From positions 69,229,968-69,293,967 of the forward strand of contig NC_092860.1 in NCBI RefSeq assembly GCF_032062135.1: DNA of 64,000 nt, written 5' to 3'. This document shows, in pieces, positions 23,640 through 34,640 of this stretch. Numbering within the stretch: the first letter of the stretch is position 1; every line of letters begins with the position of its first letter. Under the pieces are notes generated by a model. That model had not been told where the DNA came from and did not search any database. It worked only from the letters and a program-made list of their open reading frames with translations. Both the position numbers and the translations under genes were made by a program. Source of the DNA: Pyxicephalus adspersus. Its lineage: Eukaryota > Chordata > Amphibia > Anura > Pyxicephalidae.

Positions 23640-24759
23640 GATCATAGTAGTAGGTGCATTGAAAGTAAATGACAATAATTTTTTGAAGCTTAAAAACAAA
23701 GGTAAAGAGTATCAAGGAAATATCCACATTCAAGTACCCCTGGGTCCTTGAGATGTTTAGTACTGGTGCTTGATATGTATGGGTTTATAAATCCCAGGAA
23801 TATTAGGAGAAAATAGTATTAGAGTAAGTGATAAGGTACTTTAATGAAGGAGTATCATCAGGTAACATGTTGATTGGATACTAGATGTATCCAATGTATG
23901 TACATCCTGGTATTTAATCATGGTTGAATATAGGGTTAGTCCTTCACTGATAGGTAATGTGCCCCTAGAGTGTAGGCAACGAATGTTGTTGTAGGGTAAA
24001 GTGGGTGTCACTCCCCTGTCTAGGAAAATGCTTTATCGTTGGTGGTTATTGGTAAAGTGAAGGACAGGACGCCTGCACCCAGCCTCAAGGAGGAGGGAGG
24101 GTCCTTTTATTTGTCTAATTAGGCTGCTTGGGATGTTACAGTACACATTCATTTTTTTTTTTGTTTACTTTTAAAATATACTGCTACATATTTTGCACCA
24201 CATGTTGCCTGACCCCTATATCATAGTGTCTATCTATGCAGGTTAATCTCAAGCACTTATCACTAGGGCACACAGAACATTATTACTGGTAACAAACGTA
24301 TTGCAACTTAAAATAGTTCTTTATCTATTAAATGACTGATCAGCAAGCAAGGATCTTGACAAGCTGGTATACCTCTGGTGGAGGGATTAGTTCTGTTGCA
24401 TAATTTGGGTATCCACTTGGAGGAAACCCTTGCATCTAGTCAGCGATCCACAAGACTTCAGCCAAAAGTGAAATCCACTCCATGCAAAGCAGCTTGATCT
24501 CTAGATTGATCTTTCTTTTTTTTCCACATGTTAAAACTACCAAATTTGCTAGGTAAATGTGAGAGAACAGTGGCAACAAGGAAAAAATACAAAAGTTAAA
24601 AAAGACCTTGTGGTTTTCCAGAAAATGGCAAGCAAAGTGACAATGATAGACAGCGTCCAGAATGCAGCACACACATTAAGACATTGAGAAAGGGTGATCT
24701 CAACCCACTAGCAACAGTCTCTGCCATCAAAACTGCAGGAAAACTTGTTGCTTTTTAAT
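23640..24759. other. No recognisable gene
   Basis: Probably old repeat DNA downstream of the hammerhead-like motif, ending in AT-rich sequence. There are no confident coding frames; the 78-codon minus frame at 24436-24672 is not recognised. Confidence 0.3.
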
Positions 24760-24835
24760 GCACGCACCCCTATTGAATTTACATAGCTGCATAATATCTT
24801 AACGCTATATAAATCCTGTTTATTAATAATAATTG
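24760..24835 (+). repeat. 3' tail of an L2/CR1-like LINE
   Basis: It reads CACCCCTATTGAATTTACAT, then GCTGCATAATATC, then GCTATATAAATCCTGTTT and an AAT run. This is the same tail as at 33130-33209, severely 5'-truncated. Confidence 0.55.
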
Positions 24836-25229
24836 CTTGCTGGCATCATGACCTGGATGACATGTGTTAGGAATGCCACCCATAAAGTTGTGGACAAGTA
24901 GTGCAGTGACATTAGGCAAAAGGATGGAGGACCAGAGACGGAGTGTGGGTCAGGGAGAGCAGTAGCAGTGTGTGGCCACTGGTCAGCTATCACCAGGGAG
25001 GCTGCATTGGTGGTTAGGAAGGTAGACGATATTGCTAGTTTCCATCATGAAGTGGATGACATGAATGCCAACCCTCAATCTTACAATACTTACAATAACT
25101 AGTGGAAAAGTTCAACCAAGGCAGGCTCAGCTGACAGGGTGTTTGGTGATAGGCAGCCACAGACTCAGCACAGGAGCAGTGTGGGTTCACAGAGGCATCT
25201 TGCTTGGCCTAGTGAGTCCTTGTGTCAGT

Positions 25230-26660
25230 CAATTAGTGAAATCTGCCCAGGTGGGTCACCTTTTCTTTCTCTTGCGCTGGGTGGGGTAGAAACTGTGACA
25301 TTTTGTCTTTGTAGCGGTGATCCAGAAGGGTGGCCAGCCAGTAATCATCCCCGTAGGCATCACAACATGTGGACACACATATGAAAGAGGGGTCCCTTGG
25401 GCTCATCCTCCTCCTGTCCCTCAGTAGGCGCCAAAATATCCCAGGGGAGGTTACCCATTACATGTGCATGTAAACTGGGAACAGCTGTGTGGGAGAAGTA
25501 GTGCCTGCTTGGTATATTCCACCGACGCTCGGCACAGGCCATCAGGTCACAGAAGGGGGCAGAGTCCACAATGCTGTACGGCAGTACCAGCAAGGCCAAT
25601 AGTTTGGCTAGATGTGAATTGAGATTGATGACTCTTTTGTTGGTTGGGCCCATAGCCTGATGCCTTGCACGTGGGCTGAAGGGACTGGGAGCTAGGGGAA
25701 CTGAAGGGGTCACTGGAGTACCAATCTTTCAAAGACAAACGTCGTCTGACGCCATGAAACATGCGGCCAGAAGCTGATACTTCCTCGCAACTTGAAGTCT
25801 GGCTGTCACCAACCTCATGAGATGTAGTAGTAATGACAGTTGGAGGAGTCAAAGGAGGTGGAAGAAGAGACAATGATGTGATTGCACCTCCTTCAAGAGA
25901 ACGCAAGTACTGCTCCAATTTTGGTTTGTGGTTCTTGCGTATGTGGGAAAGCAGGGATGTTGTACCCAAATGTGATCCGGCCTGTCCTCTGCGAATCTGC
26001 CTGTGGCACAGGATGCAGATTGCCATGCACCCGTCACCGTCTTTCAATGTGAAAAAGGACCACACTGGAGAGGTTCATGCAACCACTCTGCTGCTCTTTT
26101 TCTTTGCCTGCCTCTGCGTCTGCTGGGTGCCCTGCGTCTACTCCAGCTCCATCTCCCTCACGGTCACATCGTCTCTGACTGTTCCCCTGCTTGTGCCCAC
26201 TCGTCTGTGTGTTCTTTGGGACTCACATGAGGCAGATTTGCGGCTCCTTCCATCGCCAGTCTGTTGCTGTTGCCTTTCCACTATGTCTGTTTCGGAACTG
26301 CTGCTAGCCCTTACACGCAACATTGGTTCCCAGGTGACATCACAGTCATCATCATCCTCATTTTCATCTAAGCCAACCTCTGCAAATTCAGCCACTGATG
26401 CAGAACCCTTGCCCACCAAGTGCTAACCACACTCTCCAAAGGGTCTCAAAGTCTGCATCCTGCTCTGAAATTTGCAATGACAGATCCTCAGGCTGTTCGT
26501 CAAACAACAAGGGAGAGTCATCAGGAGGTACAGGCACATTAGCCGCGCTAACTTTGCTCCTGTCACGGCTGTGCTGGTAGCTGCTGCTGCTGCAGAAGAA
26601 TAGCCTGCTGCACTTGAGGCCCCTGAGACCCAGACCCCAATACTCAACACTCAACATGAC
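25230..26660 (-). pseudogene. hAT transposase with N-terminal BED zinc finger, frameshifted
   Basis: The minus strand has an acidic N-terminal region (PEDLSLQISEQDADFETLW near 26500, then DENEDDDDCD near 26360). A BED-type finger at about 26065-25920 shows WSFFTL, C-x2-C (CILC) and an H-x4-H end (HIRKNH). A frameshift near 25700 leads into the start of the catalytic region, with INLNSHLAKLLALLVLPYSI followed by RRWNIPSRHYFS, the usual hAT order. Near 25350-25300, YWLATLLDHRYKDKM matches the hAT LATMLDPRYKDK box, but most of the domain between is deleted. Stops and shifts make it inactive. ZBED-type host genes are an alternative, but the flanking terminus favours a transposon. Confidence 0.7.
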
Positions 26661-26903
26661 GTGGCTGTATGATTATCTGAAATCTACCAGCGTACTAGTG
26701 CTCCGCACACATCTCAGACCTGTTTGACAACTTGTGCTGGTGCCTCCAACGGTTTGCTGCAGCTCCTGTCCTACAGTGGCGGACTCCCAGGGAGTATGCC
26801 CCCAGCCAGATGCAGCAGGTTGCCCAACGCCAGGCCTTCCCCTGCGTCTACCGCTCATCTTTCACTTATTCGGGAAAGAATGCACCTGTACCAAATGGTT
26901 TCT

Positions 26904-27480
26904 TTGGTAAATAGCAAGTGGGATCAGAATTAAATACCTGTATTATTTTGAGAGAAATACAGAAATGTTTCTGGCTTTTTTGATAGATAGCAAGTGAGAT
27001 CAGAATAAAATATCTGTATTCTTTTGAGAGAAATACAGATTTTTTTCTGGCTTTTTAGATAGATAGCAAGTGGGATCAGAATAAAATATCTGTATTTTTT
27101 AGAGAAATACAGACATTTTTCTGGCTTTTTTGATAGATAGCAAGTGGGATCAGAATAAAATATCTGTATTTTTTTAGAGAAATACAGAATTTTTTCTGGC
27201 TTTTTTGATAGATAGCAAGTGGGATCAGAATAAAATATCTGTATTTTGTTGGGAGAAATACAGAAAATTTTCTGGCTTTTTTGATAGATAGCAGGTGGGA
27301 TCAGAATAAAATATCTGTATTTTTTTAAAGAGAAATACAGACATTTTTCTGGCTTTTTTGATAGCTATCAAGTGCGATCAGAATAAAATATATATTTTTT
27401 TTGTTCTGGCTTTTTTGATAGATAGCAAGTGTTATCAGAATTAAAAATCTGTATATTTTTCAGAGAAATACAAAACATTT
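26904..27480. repeat. Subterminal tandem repeat, ~75-80 bp unit, about 8 copies
   Basis: The unit runs GATAGATAGCAAGTGGGATC, AGAATAAAATATCTGTATTT, then AGAGAAATACAGA and TTTTTCTGGCTTTTT. Within each unit CTGTATTT and AAATACAG are inverted and can pair. The copies are very similar, which suggests recent expansion or homogenisation. Confidence 0.9.
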
Positions 27481-27489
27481 TGTTTTTTT

Positions 27490-27835
27490 TTTTTTGGTTT
27501 GCAAGAGGTATCACACTGGAATATTTTTTGGAGTGTAGGACAGAAATGTTTCTGCCATTTCTGATAACAAGAAAGAGGTAGCAAAAATATCTGCACAATC
27601 TGTATATTTCAATATATACAGAAAGCTCCTAACCTGTCCCTATCACAATGCACAATGGCTTTTGTGATAGAGGTTGCAAGAGGTATCACTCTGAAATATT
27701 TTTTGGAGTGTAGGACAGAAATGTTTTTGCCTTTTCTCATAACTAGCAAGAGGTAGCAAGCAAAACTGCACAATCTGTATACTTCAAGATATACAGAAGG
27801 CTCCTAACCTGTCCCTGTCACAACTCACTTCTCTT
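27490..27835. repeat. Two ~165-bp direct repeats
   Basis: Copies from about 27497 and 27668 share GCAAGAGGTATCAC, TTTTTTGGAGTGTAGGACAG and GCTCCTAACCTGTCCCT. They also share motifs with the shorter array next to them (GATAG, GCAAG), so the two arrays probably share an origin. Confidence 0.85.
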
Positions 27836-28119
27836 CCTGCTTCTTTCCCTCACACAGAACACCAGATGGAGTGAATAACCCCTGCCTCCTTCCTGATTGG
27901 GCTGCTGGGCTTTGTTGTGCATTCTGGGAGCAAATGATTAGCTCCCAGCCACACTATTCCCACCGGAAATAGTCACCGTTCCTACCTCCTGCATTTCCCC
28001 TCATTTGTTCGGCGAGAACACGACCTCATGGCGAATCACAAGACCGTACTCGCTTAAATGTTCGGTAAGGCCCAATTTGCCGTGAGATCAAACTTACAAA
28101 TCTCGCTTGCTCATCCCTA

Positions 28120-28460
28120 GTCAGAATTGTACACTTTTGCAATGAGAGGAGTTAAGTCATCACTAGTTGCCAAGAAGTTTATGGTTTTATGTATTTCAAT
28201 TTCAAAAATGGGGGCATTAAAAAGGTCTCTCTGAGACATGGGCAGCTTAGGAAGCCTTGCTTTAGACAGCAAATTCTCTAGCAAGTCAGGGGCGCAAAGT
28301 CTGTGCTTAGCAGAGTTGGTCATAATAGATCTCAATGGCTGATAGAAAAGTTTCATGTGAAATTAAAGGGTTAGTTTTAGTAACCTCTTCCGTGGCCAGC
28401 AAGCTTTTGGGTTTTCATTCAAGGATGTGAGAGGAAAGAGAATGTGGGTAAGATTGGAGG
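28120..28460 (-). pseudogene. L1 ORF2 relic (region before RT)
   Basis: The minus strand encodes LPKLPMSQRDLFNAPIFEIE followed by IHKTINFLATSDDLTPL. This matches the L1 segment (LPxLSxEQxxxLxxPIxxxEI, then the region before GPDGF). The copy ends precisely at the hAT terminus, so the hAT element probably landed in it or truncated it. Confidence 0.55.
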
Positions 28461-28464
28461 GATG

Positions 28465-29120
28465 TTAGGAGATGCTCATCTGTCCCGCGACTCCATGCTG
28501 TGCACCATCACAGTATAAAACACTGTTTATTCTATCCAGCAATGTCATTTGCAGCAGGCAAGTGAAATAAGATAGCAGCAGCCCCTGCTTCCCTTTAGTC
28601 GTGCAGCCTGATGTATTTTATGGCATCCCCAGCATACATTGTTTGGCAGTACACAGCTGAAGGGGATTCTAGAGGCTGATCAGCTTCTGACTCAGTCCTG
28701 CACTGCTATGGGCTGCTGGGACTTTATAGCTTCTCTGCTCCCAGTCACCAGTGCCTGTTGTAGCATATAGCTGGGCTAATTTGCGTTGAAGTATGTTTTC
28801 ATCTGATTTACTGTTGCTGACCTTGCCTGTTCCTGACCTATCGTTTGTATGCAGCCTGGACCAACCTTTTGCCTGTGACCCCGACTCTTGCTTGTGTTTT
28901 GCCCTTGTGTACCTAATTTGGTGGATGAATATTCTTTGTATCACCTCTGCTCTGTATTCTGGACTTAGCGCTGTTGGAATCTTGGTGCTGCTTTATCTGT
29001 TGGCTCCTGGCTTGCTGCCAGCCCAATCCCAGACACCATCCCTTGTGCAGTAAGTCCTGGGGGCAACCCAGTGCTGGGAGACGCAACCAGTCTTTCAATG
29101 CTGAGGCTTGCTGAGGCTGA
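28465..29120 (+). repeat. LTR-like dispersed repeat, copy 2
   Basis: It matches 5358-6015 over most of its length in the same orientation. It has an extra 90 bp after CTCATCTGT, and its 3' end diverges after GCAACCAGTCTTTC. Open frames inside are not gene-like. Confidence 0.5.
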
Positions 29121-29222
29121 TACAATGAGTTAAATAATAGGAAGTGCCTCAGATTTAGTGGGGATGATTTTTTAACCAGAGAGGGTGCCATACCTCTCCA
29201 ATGACCTGTAAAGGTAAGATAA

Positions 29223-30018
29223 TGGGCCTGATTTATCAATAAAATGCACGTACGCCCCAGTCGGCAAGCTCTATTACCGCGAGTCGGGGCCGAGTTCTAG
29301 TGAACTCAGCCTGCCGGTTTCCTGCAAAAATAAGCAAAGATCTTGAACACGACGACAATCAAGATGATTAATTTTCAGCAGCGCAATTCAGGAGCATATG
29401 TTAAACTCAATGGTGAGGTGATAGCAATTGATTAGCGCTCACCTGCTCGCTGTTTTGTGTGCATCTCCAGTCTATTTTACAGGTCAGTTTGAATCTTTAA
29501 TGCTTGATGTTTTTTTGTGTAAGTGCTACTTTTTTATGTTACATTATACTTATTCACAAACTTGCTTCATTTATAGTTACATTTGTTGCACTTGTTTTGA
29601 TACTTTTTCTTTTGGTTGCAACACTGCAAACTAATTTCTATCAAGCTGGGTATATACTAAGTGGCTTTTTCGAATATGTCATCACACAATATTATGAATG
29701 TAAAAAAATATGTGAACAAACATTTGTGACCTGATTAAAATTTCATTCTAGTTTGACTTTAGAGAAATCAAATATTTTAGTAAAGGACTATAGGCAAACA
29801 TGTTATAATACATGTATTAAGGAACATTTCACTGGTAATTTCACTTGTGTGTGTGTGTGTATATCAAAATACATTTAAATGTATAGAAATACATATGCAT
29901 TTTCATTAGTACTATTTTAACTGGACTGGTTTGTGAGTGTGTGTGTGTGTGGATTTCGGATCGCGAATACGAATGCGCGACCGATAATCCGAATCTGCTT
30001 GATGAATCAGGGGCATTG
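29223..30018 (+). mobile_element. MITE with (G/C)CCTGATT(T/C)ATCAA terminal inverted repeats
   Basis: The left end is ATGGGCCTGATTTATCAATA and the reverse complement of the right end ATGCCCCTGATTCATCAAGC. The inner left part matches the element at 1-244. The body is AT-rich with (GT)n patches near 29848 and 29935 and no transposase. The superfamily is not determined. Confidence 0.6.
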
Positions 30019-30019
30019 T

Positions 30020-31623
30020 AACACACCGGATGGTGATGGAAGGAGGTTCAGGTTGCCAAGCACAACATCAAAGCACATTGATTGCCAAGCTCACAAGCAG
30101 GGTCAGGTACTCTTGGAAACTTAATAATGAGCTTAACTTAATGATCGTTAAATACTGGAGTGTACGCATCATTTAGGTGTTTACACAAAACAAATAGTAC
30201 TAGTATATCAAACTTCCAGGGACAAATACACTTTTTTCCAAACATTTTCTTGCTTTTCCATCCCTTCAGGATGTTTCTGGAGATTTGAATGGTATTTTAG
30301 ATCTTGGCCCACTATAAATATTGACTTACTCACCTCAGCTTGGTAGTGGAAGCACATAAAGGTGGATTCCTCCTTTAACCAGAAGCAATATCATCCATGA
30401 ATGCTGCTTGTAGCCAAGCCCATGACATCAGAAATCATATGAACAAATAGGCAATCTTTTCAATTTGAAGCAATATGGTCCAAAAAGCCCTCTTTGCCTA
30501 TTTCTTCCTATAATTTCTCTTTTCTGTGTATATGTACACACATCTAAATTCATACATACATGTTTTCCTTCATGTGCACTCATGTCTATACATACATGCA
30601 TCAGTGCATATGAAGCAAAACAAGCAATATACACAAAAAATAAAAACTTACCTGAATGAGGACTCTGCAAAAGTGCGGCAGATTTTTCAACTGATAAAAC
30701 GTGCACTTAGCGGGTCCGCCTTGGTGCACAACTATGCGTTACATACTCCTGAAGTTTGGTGCACAACTATGCGCATCAAACAACTGAGTTTTGACAAGAC
30801 AATTGTGCTGTTTTTAGTCTTTCAAACAAGTCAGAGAAAGGAACAACTTAAAAAACAATCACAATTGACTTTTTAAACTGTATGTCCTGGGAGATTGGAA
30901 AAGAGATCACATAACAACAAACCCCCAAAAAACAAACGACAACATTTTACAAACAACTTTATTCAAAAGAAACATTTGCTAAAAGGTCACAATAAAATAT
31001 TAAAAACTTAAAAAAAACACACACACACACACCACTAAATTTACATGACAAGAAAATTAAAAAGAACTAACAAACCACAAGTAAACCATTCCAAACCTTT
31101 CCATATAAAGCCAAAATAGTTCAAAAATGGCCCAACAAATCTTGCATTCAAAAATACTTACCAAACCAATACGCAAGTATTACCTATCAAGGGTGGAAAA
31201 TTGGATTAGAAAATATTTATGCAGGACAAACATTTCAAAGTGATAATAAAGGCAGATTTTTGCAATCAAACAATAGGTCCACAAACACAATAACATAGCA
31301 TTACCATTGAAGCAAAATGCAAAATGGACATTGAAACATTCAAAGTTTTAAAAAAAGCAGCTATTGTGGTAAAAGGTAAGCAAAGTATCAAATGCAGCAA
31401 CATAGAATAATTAGGATAACACACAAAATAACAGCCCCTCCAAGAAAAAAAGACAACAGGAAAAAGTAAGTTAGACAACACCCTTATATATGCTGAAATT
31501 TAAGCGCACAGGTGATACAAATTTGCTTGCAATTAGCACTTGTGCAGTCTGTCAAAATTGACTGTTTTTTGTTTTTTTTTTCAGTTTGACATTCCATAAT
31601 CATTTATTTATGTGATCCTTTAG

Positions 31624-31625
<2 letters not shown>
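30020..31625. other. No recognisable gene
   Basis: AT-rich. A short direct duplication, TGGTGCACAACTATGCG, occurs near 30721 and 30759. Poly-A and (AC)n tracts lie around 31010-31032. The 116-codon frame at 30526-30876 is not recognised. Confidence 0.35.

Positions 31626-31627
<2 letters not shown>

Positions 31628-31660
<33 letters not shown>
31628..31660. repeat. (TA)n microsatellite
   Basis: About 15 TA units next to the palindromic repeat. Confidence 0.9.
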
Positions 31661-31666
<6 letters not shown>

Positions 31667-31690
31667 TACATATATGTCCATAGAGGCAAA

Positions 31691-31829
31691 CAAGAACATG
31701 TGTGTGCTTGTGACTTTTGTGGGAAAATCTAGTCCGAGGTAAATATTGCGACTTTCCGCAGGCTAAACCTCGGCTTTGCCATCGGACTTGATCTTCCCAC
31801 AAAAGTCACAAGCACACACATATTCTTGT
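31691..31829. repeat. Inverted repeat with ~50-bp arms
   Basis: The left arm CAAGAACATGTGTGTGCTTG, followed by TGACTTTTGTGGGAA and AGTCCGAGGT, pairs with ACCTCGG...TCGGACTTGA, then TTCCCACAAAAGTCA and CAAGCACACACATATTCTTG. There are a few mismatches and a ~27-base centre. Confidence 0.85.
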
Positions 31830-31872
31830 CATTTATTGAGAAGTCCCCATTCTTTACCTATAGTTCTTGGAA

Positions 31873-31970
31873 AGAGAAACTCTATCCAAGAACACATAGT
31901 AGTAGCACAGCGCGGCAACAGTGATCACTGTTGCAGCGCTGTACTATGTGTTCTTGGATAGAGTTTCTCT
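31873..31970. repeat. 98-bp near-perfect palindrome
   Basis: The outer arms AGAGAAACTCTATCCAAGAA and TTCTTGGATAGAGTTTCTCT are exact complements. The inner part (ACACATAGTA..., AGCACAGCGC...) also pairs, and the centre is CAGTGATCACTG. AAGAACACA sits just outside again at 31975. Confidence 0.9.
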
Positions 31971-32275
31971 ATTCAAGAACACAGGGCACTACAGGAGATG
32001 AATGGGGATAAGTCCCCATTCATCACTCATAGTGCTCGGAGATCTGCAATGACAGGAGGATTCCCATGGCTGCACAGCCGGGGCAATATTAATGTAATTG
32101 TGGGATAACCTGTAAAAAAAAATGTAGTGCAAAAAACACAAACATGCAAAAAAATTACTTTAAAATTAATACCGTCGAATACCGTGTTTTTCGAGTGGGG
32201 TCTATTTGAATTCGAACACCCATCCTCAGGTCGAATATAAGAACAGTCCAAATTCGAGCACCAACACTACACAGG

Positions 32276-33072
32276 ACCATGAGGCAACAGCTGCAAGTCC
32301 AGGTAGGATTGAGTCTCCTATACACCATTGTACAGCTATACACTACAAGCAATTGGCTATGGAGATTTCACAGCACCTCCAACCAGGCTTAATGCTGAAC
32401 ATTACAGAGATTTTAACACAGCATCTACAACCCATTACTGAAATGGTACAAAAGCATGGCGAAGACCTGCATAGTTTACAACAGTGCATAAGTGATCTGG
32501 AAGATGATCTTCTAAGTACATGTACTAAGAAACAGCAAATGGGTGAACAGTGCCAACAACTACAGGAAAAGATTATAGATATGTGAAAAAGAGATCGGTG
32601 CAGCAATCTGTGGATCACTGGGATCCCTGAAGCATACAAGGCATCAGATTTGAATAAGCTTTGTTCCACTACACTTCCTAAGGCTCTGGGTCTTAAGGTT
32701 CCTATGAAAATTGAAATGGCTCACAGGTTGGGACCACTTCAACATAAGTAATTTTCTTGCCCGATCATTGTTAAATACCATCACTTTACTGATAAGATGC
32801 AGATTTTGAAAGCGTACCGTGGACATGATCATTTTAGCATCGATGATAATAGAGTAATACTCTTTTCTGATTATTCCTCGGAGACAACAAAACAACACTG
32901 TGCCTTCTTCCTGATATGTAAACAGCTAATTAGGAATGGCTTTCTATTTGCTTTGATGTACTTTGCGGTATTTAAGATCTTTTTACCAGATAAGGAAGCC
33001 CAAGTTTTCGAGGATCCTATAGAAGCAGCAGAATTAGTTGAATCTTTTTACTTTACTGATACTCTCTGGTGA
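32276..33072 (+). pseudogene. L1/Tx1-type ORF1 relic
   Basis: ORF1 encodes the nucleic-acid-binding chaperone of the L1 particle. After a start that is missing or truncated come a coiled-coil-like helix (SLQQCISDLEDDLLS), the NLWITGIPEAYKASDLNKLC segment (usual NLRIxGLPE...), and then AHRLGP. LPDKEAQVFEDPIEAAELV closes it near 33000-33040. An in-frame TGA after KIIDM at 32584, a stop after LQHK at 32748 and frame changes break it. Its length is near that of intact Tx1-like ORF1 C-terminal halves. Confidence 0.7.
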
Positions 33073-33084
33073 CATCTCACCCAA

Positions 33085-33209
33085 CCCTGGTCCCCCACAC
33101 AGCCTCCCCCTTCCATATTCATTTGCAATCCCTATTTAATGTACAGCGCTGCGTAATATGTTGGCGCTATATAAATCCTGTTTAATAATAATAATAATAA
33201 TAATAATGA
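33085..33209 (+). repeat. L2/CR1-like LINE 3' tail with (AAT)8
   Basis: It reads CACCC-type C-rich sequence, TTTAATGTACAGCGCTGCG, TAATATGTTGGCGCTATATA, AATCCTGTTT and then (AAT)n. The same tail appears (partly diverged) at 24760 and, reversed, at 6998, 55510 and 56880. It is inserted between ORF1 and ORF2 of the L1. Confidence 0.65.
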
Positions 33210-33799
33210 TCTCTGCGCCCTCCTACATCTTCTTCTTCACACGCGGATAAATCACCAAGAAATCAATCAGCACACTCCTCGAGGTCTTCTTCACCAAGAT
33301 CCTAATAAAGCTCTTCCCTCTTATTTTAGTTCCAGGAGACATAAATGTAATATAATTTCTGGGCACATGTGAAATCTTTATATTTTACCTGTTTTGTCCA
33401 CTAACTGGAGCCAGCGGTTCGTTGTTTGATCACAAGAATTGATGTGTTATTTTGTATTACAATGTCCAAGCAAAGCAAAGGAGGGAGCGTGGAGGTTTGC
33501 TTATACTTGGTGTTTTTTTATTTATTAATACTACCAAATCCGACATTGGGGAAAAAAGGAAGTCACCTATTAGTATTGCTATGTGAGACTATTGTTTTGT
33601 TATTTTTTCACAATGTTATACTCACCTTGCTCATGAAACCAGATGCTCCACTACCACTTTTGTTCTGTGTTTTTTTTTCATGAATATTTTTCGCAAGAGG
33701 ATGGAATGAGTCGGTCTGCATTGCTGCTTGGTTGGGACAGCTATGCAGGGTTATGGTTGTATGTATCACGGGCTGTTATGGTTCTCTTTGCCTCCCTGA

Positions 33800-34640
33800 A
33801 TGAAAGTCACAACCTGGAATGTCAAGGGACTAAGGTCGCCTAACAAACGCACTACAATTCTACGCCATTTGAAAAAGCTACAAACCGACATAGCCATACT
33901 ACGGGAAATGCATCTCGCTGCATCACACTACCATTTGATGTCCAGAGATTGCGTGGGAGAAGTTTGGGGAGCGCCTGCCTCAGGACGCCGAGCTGGAGTT
34001 CTCATTCTTCTGCATAGAAAGCTACAGCATACCAATACCTCCAAGTCCATGTGATGCTTCAGATGGGAGATGGGCATCACTTACTTCCCAATTTCCAGCT
34101 CATTTGCTTACACTGTTGGCGGTTTAAGGCCCCAATTCTGATGCGGTGTTTCACAATATTTTGCTTTCTACTGTCCAAGCTCTCCCAAGTACACCCTTGA
34201 TTGTAGCTGGTGACTTCAATGCAGTGGTTAACACTATTGTTGAGGATAGGCTTCTACCGCCTCCCAAACATGGTGCCACTGCTACCAATGATAAAGCATT
34301 TATTTCAGCGGCTGCTTTAACAAATTCCTGGAGACACTTTCATCCATTGAAGGGGGACTATACACATGTTTCGCCTGTCCACTCAACAATGTCCAGAATA
34401 GACGCTATCCTGCTCCCAGATGATTTGCTGTTCAAGATTGACACTACGGACTATGTCTGGAATCTTCCATCGTTTTTGGTGAAGGATGAGTCCTTCCAAC
34501 GAAATCTACAGCATTGGTGGCAGGACTATGAGTTCCACAATGCCATTCATAAATCTAATCCCCAGTTGTTTTGGGATGCAGCGGAGGCGGTTATGCGAGG
34601 GAATATCATGTCACCTCCACTAAAAAGAATATGTTAAGTA
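33800..34640 (+). pseudogene. L1 ORF2 endonuclease relic
   Basis: This is the APE-type endonuclease that nicks target DNA at the start of target-primed reverse transcription. VTTWNVKGLRSPNKR at the N-terminus, AGVLILLHR in the middle, LIVAGDFNAVVN (the G-D-F-N motif) and TMSRIDAILLPD (the S-R-I-D catalytic region) appear in order. The usual Q-E-T-H is altered to REMH, and stops at about 34052 and 34635 split it. The gap between 34054 and 34146 needs a frame change. Confidence 0.75.

Larger units (their letters stand above)
25080..28119 (-). mobile_element. hAT transposon, broken, one terminus recognised
   Basis: The parts in minus-strand order are as follows. A terminus at 28119 reads TAGGGATGAGCAAGCGAG. 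After it come about 270 bp of subterminal DNA, two long and about eight short tandem repeats (27830-26904), and then the transposase frames (26660-25230). TAGGGATGAGC-type ends are typical of vertebrate hAT elements. I did not find the opposite terminus; the element seems truncated at its 3' side near 25080 or beyond. The right terminus abuts an L1 relic, and GTCAGAAT just outside could be one half of an 8-bp target duplication. Confidence 0.65.
31691..32275. mobile_element. Palindrome-rich MITE-like repeat, copy 1
   Basis: It holds two large palindromes (31691-31829 and 31873-31970), then a 3' part with GGGATAACCTGTAAAAAAAA and AGGTCGAATATAAGAACA. The 3' part recurs at 54200-54515 in the same orientation. 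It is non-coding. An L1 ORF1 copy begins right at its 3' end. Confidence 0.55.

Noticed and set aside
25833..26426. 197-codon plus-strand open frame, the longest there
   Set aside because: It is antisense to the hAT transposase, where the minus strand shows a BED finger and hAT motifs.
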